The position numbers and the translations under genes are program-made. This document shows, piece after piece, positions 54,983-64,000 of a stretch of DNA of 64,000 nucleotides; position 1 is the first letter of the stretch; every line of letters begins with the position of its first letter. A model generated the notes under the pieces. That model did not search any database. It was not told where the DNA came from and saw only the letters and a list, made by a program, of their open reading frames with translations. The DNA comes from Pseudocercospora fijiensis CIRAD86 (lineage: Eukaryota > Ascomycota > Dothideomycetes > Mycosphaerellales > Mycosphaerellaceae), in assembly GCF_000340215.1 (NCBI RefSeq), contig NW_006921541.1, positions 3,882,074-3,946,073 of the forward strand, read 5' to 3'.

Positions 54983-56010
54983 CTATATACTTCTATAATA
55001 TCGAGTTTCGCATAAACGATACTAGCTATACGATCTATAATAGAGCTTAGAGGTAGTTTACTAATATAGTAGATAGTAAGCGTCTATATACTATAAATAA
55101 AGACGATATAACCAGTTATAGTACTAGCCTACGCCGTTAGCTTATACTAACCTCTAATAACCCTATTAGCTCGGTTATACTAAGGCGCCGCTTAGATACG
55201 AGTACTAAGCTTATTAACTTATTATAAGTTTTCTAAAACTTTAGGTATATACCTTTTTTAGCTACGATTTAGTTATATACCTAAAGTTTCTATATTTTAG
55301 ATATTACTAATCTTTTATTATAGGACTAATAGGTCTATCGACCCTTTTATATACTTTTATATATCCCTTAGAAGCGACTTCTAGATACTACCGCCCTCGG
55401 ATCGATTTAGCTACCTTAACTTCCTCTACTACGTATTTTCGAAGTATTATACTTTCCTAGAGATCCTCCGAAATATCGTACTTATCGAGTTACTAAAAAT
55501 CGTAGTCTAGGCCTACGAACCTATCTCGCTTTTAATTATCGAGGCTATTTGCGGCCTACTCTAGATCCTATATATTATAATCTACGCTAGTATTAGTAAT
55601 CGTAGCCGCGTCCTAGCTAAGCGCGCCTTCCTAAACGATCCTAGCGTTTATATTATAATTATCTCTTCGTATATAGGAGCCGAGTCCGCTAACTACTAGA
55701 AGGCGGCTTACTTTATAGTTATACTCGACGCCGTTTCGTTCTATATTAAGTACTAAGCTAGCGGTCGACTTTACTATATAGGCTAAGAATACCTAGTAAT
55801 AGTCTATATCTTAAATATCGACGAGAGTATCGATTAGGCCTTATAGTATAAGTATAAAGTATAGTTCCTTAAGTAGATTCGCTCTACCTATACTTTTAGC
55901 TCGGAAGATATAGAGATTATTATACGAGACTACTCTTTCTAAAATAATAATACTAAGCGACGCGAAAACAACGCTACGAAGGAGCTAACTAGCTTTATTT
56001 AAGAGTCTAT
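54983..56010 (+). pseudogene. SNF2-family ATPase gene of unit D1, 3' part (helicase C lobe)
   Basis: Continues the gene broken at 42,697. After the intron 55,224-55,323 the frame reads DPFIYFYISLRSDF, SDRFSYLNFLYYVFSKYYTF, then the C-lobe core RVLAKRAFLNDPSVYIIIIS (family: FN.P....VL..S), AYFIVILDAVSFYIKYQASG and RLYYIGQEYLVIVYIL. The last is SNF2 motif VI, QAxGRxHRIGQ, with His and Arg altered. It closes SSEDIEIIIRDYSFQN near 55,945. Directly behind it the TTAGGG-type start of D2 begins, leaving almost no 3' spacer. Confidence 0.8.
55224..55323 (+). other. SNF2 intron with mutated donor and D fold-back
   Basis: Starts ATAAGT after T, which is GTAAGT after a TG-to-TA change. Fold-back at 55,234-55,290, ATTACTAATC branch, TTATAG end. 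Removal joins TKLINL to LTNRSIDPFIYFY in frame. Confidence 0.7.
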
Positions 56011-56024
56011 CGACTATAGGGTAC

Positions 56025-56042
56025 TTTAGAGTTAGGGTTAGG
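56025..56042 (+). repeat. TTAGGG-type repeat at the start of D2
   Basis: TTTAGAGTTAGGGTTAGG, one change from the D1 start. Confidence 0.7.
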
Positions 56043-56069
56043 CGTATAGCGGGCGTATAGTAGGGCGCC

Positions 56070-56760
56070 GGCGTCGGGCTAATTAGCTATAACTAGCGAT
56101 ACGGTAAGGGCCGTAGGCTAATTAGCTATAACTAGCGATAGGAACGCTCGCTTTCGCGCGCGACGTCGACGAGCTCTATTTACTATTTATCGCCTCTCTT
56201 ATAGAACTATTCTCTATTTATTTAATATTATAATATCGAAGGTATAAAAGAATATATTCTCGCGCCTACTCGTAGGCCGCCTACGTATATTACGAGCTAA
56301 ATAAGAAGGCGGTCGTATTCTAAGTCGTATTTCGACTACGCCTACGTTAGGCTAGTTAGCTATAGCTAGTAATATAGTAAGGGCCGTAGGCTAATTAGTT
56401 ATAACTAGCGATAGGAACGCTCGCTCTTACGCGCGATATCGACGAGCCCTATTTACTATTTATCGCCTCCTTTATAGAACTATTCTCTATTTATTCGATA
56501 TTATAATATCGAAGGTATAAAAGAATATATTCTCGCGCCTACTTATAGGCTACCTATATATATTACGAGCTAAATAAGAAGGTAGTCGCATTCTAAGTCG
56601 TATCTCGACTACGTCCGCGTTAGGCTAATTAGCTAGAACTAGTAATACGGTAAGAGCCGCGGGCTAATTAGCTATAACTAGCGATAGGAACGCTCGCCCT
56701 CGCGCGCGACGTCGACGAGCCCTATTTACTATTTATCGCCTCCCTTATAGAACTATTCTC
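56070..56760 (+). repeat. 274-bp tandem units of D2
   Basis: Two full units and a partial third, matching 18,760-19,440, with the same AGGTATAAAAGAATATATT TATA-like sequence in each full unit. Confidence 0.75.
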
Positions 56761-57970
56761 TTAGAGTACTCTCTATAAGCTATATCGCGAAGATACTCTC
56801 CGCGGCCTTCGCGAAGTAGTCTTAATAACTCGCTATACTCTATATACCGCTAAGGACGTATTTAATAGCAAAGTCGGTATCTATACTAAGGTTAGTCTCG
56901 CCTTTATCCCTTTAACGCGCCGCCTGTTATATACTAACCTAAGTAGGTTTATATCTATAGCGCGACTTTATCTATATATAGCTTCGCCGTTCGCGTTACT
57001 TTTAGTCTCCTCCGTACTAGTAAGAAAGTTCTATAGAAACCGCGAAAATACCCTCTACGGCCTTTGCGAAGTAGTTTTAATAACTCGCTATACTCTATAT
57101 ACCGCTAAGGACGCATTTAATAGCAAAGTCGGTATCTATACTAAGGTTAGTCTCGCCTTTATCCCTTTAACGCGCCGCCTATTATATACTAACCTAAGTA
57201 GGTTTATATCTATAGTACGACTTTATCTATATATAGCTTCGCCGTCTATATTACTTTTAGTCTCCTCCGTACTAGTAAGAAAGTTCTATAGGAATAGTTA
57301 AAGCGCCTTATCGCCGGTAGCTTAGTCGTTCTTATACTAATAAATAATAAGTTCGTATCTCGCGCTATTATCGCTACTATTACCGCTCGACTACTAGAGG
57401 GACTTTAGTAGAATCTACCTAAGCTTAATCTCGCCTTTACCCGTCCCGAGGAGTTAGAGCTAGATCCTACTATAGAATATCTTATAGTAGAGGACCGTAG
57501 CGGACTTTTCGAAGCTAATCGGCATACCTTACTTAGCCTTTAGCGTATAATACGCGAGGGTTTCCCCTTATTAGAGTACCTCGTTAGTATATAGCCTTAT
57601 ATTTCGGCGCCTAAGTGTATTAAAGTATAGCCGAAGCGAGATCTAAGCTCTATCCTAGTTAATAACTCTAACGAGAGCTTCGAGAATATTAATATAGTTA
57701 AGTACTAGCCTTCTAAGCCTAACAGTACTCTAGACGCCTCCTAACTAGAAGCGCTCCGTCGTATTCTAACGGCGCGTCTTACTATTATTTAAGGCCTACC
57801 CGGTACTAGTAAGACCTATATCTCTATATAAGCTATTAAAGTAATACTCGAGAACTAGAATAAGGGAGATCTACTAATAATTATCGCTTATTAGACTAAC
57901 TACGCTATTAACTAGTTTTTACGTTATATCGCTATATTCGAGGAAGAATTTATACGTCTCGGTAGTTATA
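56761..57970 (+). pseudogene. NFX1/ZNFX1-like helicase fragment of D2
   Basis: Same content and break point as 19,441-20,665, including the in-frame 255-bp duplication (56,797-57,303). The Walker region reads LTIIQGLPGTSKTYISIQ here: the first Gly of the GTGKT loop survives as Gly while D1 has Ser, showing independent RIP of the two copies. Motifs II to VI are missing as in D1. Confidence 0.75.
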
Positions 57971-57991
57971 GTAAGGATAAGGATATCGTTA

Positions 57992-58105
57992 AGCCGCTTC
58001 GTTAGGATACGACGAAGCGCTTCTAGTTAGTAAGCCGCTTCCTTAGGATACGACGAAGCGCTTCTAGTTAGTAAGCCGCTTCGCTAGGATATAATAAAGC
58101 GCTTA
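57992..58105 (+). repeat. Hairpin units AAGCCGCTTCG...CGAAGCGCTT in D2
   Basis: Three tandem units, matching 20,681-20,794. Confidence 0.75.
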
Positions 58106-58919
58106 AGAAATATTAAAGTAAGAAGGCGTTCGTATTCTAAGTCGTATCTCGACCGCGCCCGCGTCTAGCTAATTAGCTATAACTAGCGATATAGCCCTCG
58201 CTTCGTTAGAACGCGACGGAGCGCTTCTAGTTAAGAAATATACGGGATACGTATTCCCCTATCCCTTACCCTCTAGTTCCGTAAGTAGGGATTTACCTAT
58301 CTTCTTAGCTATACTTTTAGTCTTATATTAAGTATACGAGGTACCCTTTCCCGAAATCTAGCTAACCTATCTATCCGATATTAATTAAACATTATTAGAA
58401 CCTAGCTAACTATCTAATTAAATAGCCTTCCTTCGCTATTACGGAAGGCTACTACGAACCTTACCCTATATCTCGTATTACTCCGCCTATCGCCTAGTAA
58501 GGACTTTTACCTTTAATAATAGACCTACCTATAATACTCTTTAGGTTTACTTATTCTATAGTCCGATAGAGGAACAACTTAAAACTTTTAGTACGTACCT
58601 AAAACGCCTAGTTTTAGGTATATACCTAAAGTTTTAAGTTATTTACGGTATCCTTTAATTACTAGACTTTAGGTTTTATAACGTCTATAGGAAGGCCGTA
58701 GGTAGTATACGAACCTACTTATATATACTACTTTATATATAAAATATACTACGCTACTATTCCTTACTCTCTTATATATAAAATATATCGCTAGAAAGGG
58801 GTAGCCCTTTCTAGTATTAGTAGTTTCCGCGAGATAGAACTACTACCTCCTCGAATTCTATACTTATTAGCGCGGCTTATATGCAAGCTTTGCCCTCCGC
58901 TATTAATAGAATTAATACG
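58106..58919 (+). other. Spacer of D2 with fold-back at 58,579-58,641
   Basis: No gene. The fold-back reads AAAACTTTTAGTACGTACCT then AGGTATATACCTAAAGTTTT. A 107-bp part of the D1 spacer is absent. Confidence 0.65.
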
Positions 58920-61900
58920 ATGCTGCCTAAAGGATAGCGTAAGCTATTCGGTACTAAAGAGGAAGAGTAGAAGAAGAAGGCCGAACGTACTACGAGGAAG
59001 TTAGCGAGTATAGCTCTACGACGAGCCTAGAAGAAAGTATAGTAAGCCGAGTAAGACCTAGGTATAGTATCTTCTTCGTCTACGCTACTACTATATCTAG
59101 CTGCTATATCGTCTACCTCCTCGGCTACCTAACCTATCCTCTATATTAACCCTCTACTTTGTAGCTAAATAGCTATAGTAGGTAGTTAAATACTCTAGAG
59201 TTAGTACTATTTAGCTAGTTAGGGACGGCTACTTCTCCTAGTACTACGACTACTACCGCTCTCTTTATAGATAGCGCTGCGTATAAATACTAGAAATAGG
59301 CTATAGCTCCTCGCTATCTATATTAACTAGCTCGAGATCGATAATATTATCGTAGTAGTCGATTAATTCGCTAGAGCTAACGCCGCTAGCTCTACTCTAA
59401 GGGATAGTACTTCTACGTCTATTATTTAATAATCGATCGTATAGGCTATCCCTACTTACGACTAGTCTCGGTTAGCTATTCGGTAGGCTCCTCTACGTCC
59501 CTTTCTCCCTAAAATAGATAGTACTTAACTAGTATACCTATCTAATACTCTCCCTTCGTATATAGGTCCTCTTACCCTATATAGAATAGTTTACCGCCCC
59601 GCTTTAATAGCTACTAAACCCCCTTCGTCCGCTATAGTATAATCCCTACTAGCGCTAGCTTCTATACTAGCGATATCTCTTACGCTAGCTTCTATACTAG
59701 CGATATCTCCCGCGCTAGCTTCTATACTAGCGATACCTCCCGTACTAGCTTCTATACTAGCGATACCTTCCGCGCTAGCTTCTATACTAGCGATACCTCC
59801 CGCGCTAGCTTCTATACTAGCGATACCTCCCTAGCTAGCTTCTATACTAGCGATACCTCCCGCGCTAGCTTCTATACTAGCGACGCCTTCCCTACTAGCT
59901 TCTATACTAGCGACGCCTTCCTAGCTAGCTTCTATACTAGCGACGCCTTCTCTACTAGCTTCTATACTAGCGACGCCGCCTAAGCCTAACTCCTAAGGAA
60001 GCGTAGCTTATTCTTCCCTATTACTAGCTTCGAAGTCTACTACTTAATCTACTTCGCCGACTTCTTGAAGAAGTTTCTCCTTTTCTTCTATTTTAGAGAG
60101 CCCCTTATTACCTACGACGCCGCCTAAGCTAGACTTCTAAGTAAGCGTAGCTTATTCTCCCCTATTACTAGCTTCGAAGTCTGCTACTTAACCTACTTCG
60201 CCGACTTCTCGAAGAAGTCTCTCCTTTTCTCCTATTCTAGAGAGCCTCTTATTACCTACTTTAAGAGATAGGACGAGTTAACTACTAGCCTTAGTATAGC
60301 GTAGTCGACCGATCGTAAGCGTAAATATATCTAAGTCTAATTCTAGAGATAGTATTCCTAGCTCTAGCTTAAGGTAAAGCCCGTCTAGATTAAGAAATAG
60401 TATTACTAGGTCTAATTTAAAAGAGAGCTTATAAAGGCCTCGTCCTAGAGCTTAGCTATCGTAGCTATAACGCGGGCTTCTACTACGTATTTAGCTAAAT
60501 CCTAGAGGGCGTAACCTACGCCCTATCTTGCTAAAACCCCTACTACTACTATAACCTACGCTACCGCGAGGTTAGTAGAGTCGAGACGATAATAGCGACG
60601 TTATACTCGAAAGCTCTCGAGTACCTTTAGTAACTAGTAGGTCTATCTAATCGGATTTAAGTAGTTCTTTAAGTAGCGACGCTAGGGTTAATTCCGACGA
60701 GGAACTAGATAACCTACCTGTTTTATTAACCCCTTATAGTTAGATAGTACTTTACTAAGTGCTCGCTATAGATAGTTGCTTTTATAAGTATTTCTAAGAC
60801 TAGGATATAGAGGCGAAAGGAGAGGAGCCGACGCTACCTAAAGTTATATTTATAGAATTTATTACTAAGGGTACTACTACTACCTTTACTTAAAGCTAAC
60901 TTTACTAGCTCTTAGATATACTTACGTACGTCGTAGAGTATAGTAAGCTCCTAACGTATATATATAAGTAGCTTCGAGGTATCGACTAGCGTCGACTCCT
61001 TACTAGGTAGATTAATAGAGTACCTTCTATAGTCCTATTACTTAAGAAGTCGTGCCTTATATCTACTAATTAGCTATTCTATATTACTCGATACTAGGAT
61101 ATTAACGCACTTCTCCTCCTTATAACCTTACTTACGACCTATAGAGCTAGTATTCGGTTATTCTATATGCCTTAGTTTATAAAAACTATTACTTACGAGT
61201 AGTATATACTAGTCGGCTACTCTTCGATACGACCCGAACGCTATAAGTATATACGGATCGTAACTAGATTCGATACTTCTAGATTCGATACGTACCTCTT
61301 CTTCTCTAACCTTTCTCTCTCTAAAGTAAATCGAGATTAGAAGATCGACTAGTAACGTCGCTATTATATAAATAAGCGTAAATAGGCTTACTTTATTAAT
61401 ACTATTCTTATTCCTACGCTTCGCGATACTTATCTATCTAGAGTACTCGTATATTATCCCCTATCCTTCTAGTAAGTATATAATCGGATATACGCTTAAT
61501 AGAAATAAGGCGGAGAAGGTAATAATTATAACGCTAGTAAAATCGGTTACGATATTATAGATCTACTACTAGCGAATTACGACCCTATAGTCGACGTAGC
61601 TATACTACGACTATATCGCTTATAGTAGAGTATCGAACGTCGGTTACGTCGAGACTTAGATTAATATTAGCGGCGTATAGAACTAGTTATTATATAGTAT
61701 AGGACTAAAATCCGTCTAGAGGTATAGACTCCCCTCGAGCTTAAAGAACTCCTCGATTAGTCCCTCGAGCGCTAGTTTAACCCTATATATCGTAATATAG
61801 ACCGCGCTTAGTTCGACCTCGTATAGGAAGACCTCTTTATAAAACTAGTAGTCGAAGACGAAGTAGTATCTCCGCTTATCGCCTTTTACCGGATAGCCTA

Positions 61901-63886
61901 TAGTATTACGAAGACTAGTAGCCTTAATATCGAGTATCCTTAAGTATACTAGTAGTTCGGTATATAAGAGGCTTATAGTATCCGAGGTAAACTACTTCGT
62001 AAGTCTATAGAGCGGCTTAGTAGTATCGGCTTCTTCTAAGGATATAATATATTAAAGGATCTCTTCGCGTCTATTAACCGAATAGTAGAAGCTATTTTTA
62101 GTTAGTTAATACTACTACTTCTTATATTCTCCTAGTCTACTATCGACTAGGTAGCCGCCGTTACTTCCCTTATTGCCCGAGATACTATATTCCGCTAAGC
62201 TCGTATCTTAGACGCCTTTAAAGCGGAAATTATATAGGCGTATAATACGCTAGATAGCTACGCTTCGAGTACCGTTCCCTTTAGCGTACGAGGAGAGGTT
62301 CGTACTTACTAGGACCTACTCTATTAGCCTAATCTACCTATAACTCGCCTAAGCCTAACTAAGGGAGTAGACAAACGTCGTACTTACTAGCCTTTCTTCG
62401 TATTTAAGAGTAAGTACGTCGTCGACTTTATATATTTATAGTTAAACCGCTAGCTCTTTATAATATATATAGTGCTTTCGTAAAGGTCTATTAATATAGG
62501 CGTAAATACCGCCTAACTCGATCGTATAACCCGCGCTATTAAGGAAGCCTCTACGTTAGTAATACTTAATATACTATTCGACTTACTAACTGCGACCTAT
62601 AATAGTAGTTCCTTTAGTATAAAGTATAGACTCTCCTATAATCGTTATAACTAGTTAGGTATAGGCGATAGAGAGTAGGAAGGAAGTTATTAGGGTTTAA
62701 ATATTATAGTAAGCCTCCGTACTACGTACGCCGCCTAGCTTCTAGCCGATCTTTTTAACTAGGTTTAACTACGCTTCGATACTACCGCACTCTAGTAGAC
62801 CGCCTATACTACTAACTTTCTCTATAGCTAGCTCTAAGCTACTAGTTCGGAAAGGCTAGAGTAAGCTTTCTATAGCTATATAAAAGAGACGATCGACTAA
62901 CTCGTTACTATCTACTAAATATATCGAGTAGCGTATAGGGAGCGTAAGGATAACAATTCGGAAGAGGATAATAACTCGGATTAGTACGTAGGCATTATTA
63001 AATAGGCGCTTTAGCGATTAAGCTAGGTATATAAATACTACTATACTAGCTATATACTCTATATACTCTTAAAGCCCGATAAGCGCCTAGGGGATTAGAT
63101 ATAGTTACGCTACTTCTTCTTAGAGGAAGTTACCGATAAAGAGAGAGCCGGTCTCTATAGCTTTTCGTACGACTTCGTATATTTAATAATAGGTAGAAGA
63201 TCTAATATTATCGTCGCCCGGGGCGGTAGTAGTAACGCTATAGAAGGTAGCTTTACTTTATTTACTACTATTTAGCAAACCCGCCTTTAGCTACTCTTTA
63301 ACTAGGACGACGGTTTTCGCTATAATAGCTAGAAACGCCGACTATAGTATAGGTAGGCGAGGTACTATTTCGATATACTCGCCTTACTTAGTTAGGATTA
63401 CCTAAATATTACGTAATAGTTTAAGCGTAGTATAGGGCGTTATATAATAAATTAGATACGTATCCTCCTAGTATATAATAAAAGCAAAATCTATTAAGCC
63501 GTTCGATAGAAGAAAATACTTAGTACTACTAGTTAATACTAGGTAAAGTAGGTAGCCGCTATCCTAGTTAGCGCAAGTAACCTTATCTAGAATAGTACTA
63601 TTCTATAGCATTAGTCGCTCGTTAGTACCGTAAATAAGAAGAACTAACTTTATATAATATACCGCTATACTCCTAATCTATTCTATAATTAAGAATAGTA
63701 GAGGATTAGCGAAGATCTTATTAACTACTTTATAGCGATACGATAGATTTAGCGACTAAAAGGGCTAGATAATAGTAACTCTACGTCTGCCGACGACGAC
63801 GATAACGAGAAGTAGATTCCGTCGCGAAATAGTAAGGCAAGGCTAGCCGAATACTAGGTATAGCTACCGCTTAATACGGCTACTAG
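58920..63886 (+). pseudogene. Large unknown protein with decapeptide repeat (D2 ORF2), truncated
   Basis: Starts at an intact ATG (MLPKGQRKL) and follows D1 ORF2 throughout: basic coiled-coil-like start, eleven decapeptide units at 59,652-59,980, duplicated SVAYSPLLLASKSTTQPTS-type segment, the FDTYLF block at about 61,300 and the Gln-rich acidic tail. The hAT insertion at 63,887 removes the last codons. Stops are TAG/TAA. Function unknown. Confidence 0.6.
59652..59980 (+). repeat. Eleven-unit 30-bp coding minisatellite of D2
   Basis: Same core GCTTCTATACTAGCGA as D1, which has ten units. Confidence 0.9.
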
Positions 63887-64000
63887 TAGACCCCGTAGTA
63901 GTTCGGTTTACGAACTATAGAACGTATATAGTTTGGTTTCTTAGCGGTATCCCTCTAGTTTAGTTCTAGTTTGGTTTTTTACCCCGCTAGTCTAAGCCGG
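63887..64000 (+). mobile_element. Left end of a second hAT copy, cut by window edge
   Basis: TAGACCCCGTAGTAGTTCGG and following TTTGGTTTCTTAGCGG match the hAT at 28,747, with divergence after the first 60 bases. The expected target site is GCTACTAG (63,879-63,886), present once at the empty site 26,652-26,659 in D1. Confidence 0.85.

Larger units (their letters stand above)
18715..56020 (+). mobile_element. Large unit D1: telomere-repeat start, helicase fragment, unknown ORF, SNF2 ATPase
   Basis: The unit starts with TTTAGGGTTAGGGTTAGG and has a second copy (D2) starting in the same way at 56,025, directly behind the end of its SNF2 gene. After removing the hAT insertion (28,747-38,283) and Gypsy B (42,698-54,982) the unit is about 15.5 kb. 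D1 and D2 align over the first 8 kb, differing mostly by C/T and G/A plus length changes in tandem repeats. The same fold-back motif recurs from 21,382 to 55,290, which supports treating it as one unit. I see no reverse transcriptase or transposase in it, so how it spread is unknown. Alternatively it is a subtelomeric segmental repeat. Confidence 0.55.
56025..63886 (+). mobile_element. Unit D2, second copy of D, head to tail with D1
   Basis: Colinear with 18,715-26,659: TTAGGG-type start, 274-bp tandem units, helicase fragment, hairpin units, spacer with fold-back, large unknown ORF. Differences are mainly C/T and G/A, plus a missing 107 bp in the spacer and one more minisatellite unit. At 63,886 it is cut by a hAT left end, so whether it continues to a SNF2 gene is unknown. 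Confidence 0.8.

Noticed and set aside
1..64000. Alternative genetic code reading TAG/TAA as Gln
   Set aside because: Stops also fall where Trp is expected, CA/TG are depleted in non-coding DNA too, and active sites are altered by TG-to-TA changes; RIP explains all of this.

Overview
This window looks like a transposon graveyard from a filamentous ascomycete. It contains no intact gene. CpA and its complement TpG are almost absent, TpA is in excess and CpG is plentiful, which is the footprint of repeat-induced point mutation (RIP). Reading frames stay long and recognisable but are peppered with TAG and TAA (very rarely TGA), at places where the protein family has Gln or Trp. I read coding regions by treating those stops as RIP damage. 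Nothing in the sequence names the species.

Layout. (1) 1-12,315, minus strand: 5' part of Gypsy LTR element A (LTR, leader, gag-protease, pol, and a third module cut by the window edge). (2) 12,316-13,536, minus: ORF1 fragment of a Tad-like LINE. (3) 13,537-17,818, minus: 5' third of a second Gypsy family (copy B'). (4) 17,819-18,712, plus: RT-RNase H piece of a third Gypsy (C). (5) 18,715-56,02x, plus: one large unit (D1) that starts with TTAGGG-type repeats. It carries an NFX1/ZNFX1-like helicase fragment, a large unknown protein with a decapeptide repeat, and a SNF2-family ATPase. (6) D1 is split by a 9.5-kb hAT transposon (28,747-38,283; 8-bp target duplication) and by a complete 12.3-kb Gypsy element B (42,698-54,982; two 280-bp LTRs). 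(7) 56,025-63,886: a second copy (D2) follows head to tail. It is cut by the left end of another hAT copy at the right edge of the window.

Most notable content: the hAT element carries, besides its transposase, two divergent histone H3-fold genes (34,456-35,073 and 36,329-36,989). RIP stops fall on conserved H3 glutamines, and the second gene has an intron whose removal restores the H3 frame.

A second theme is family-specific self-complementary motifs at non-coding joints. In the hAT, all five introns I can define by frame contain two or more copies of a GCCGGC module. In the SNF2 gene of D, all three definable introns contain an AAACTTTAGGTA/TACCTAAAGTTT fold-back. In Gypsy B, a CTACCCCGGGGGTA palindrome sits at the edges of each coding module. 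In Gypsy A, (CTAG)4 sits at the same joints.
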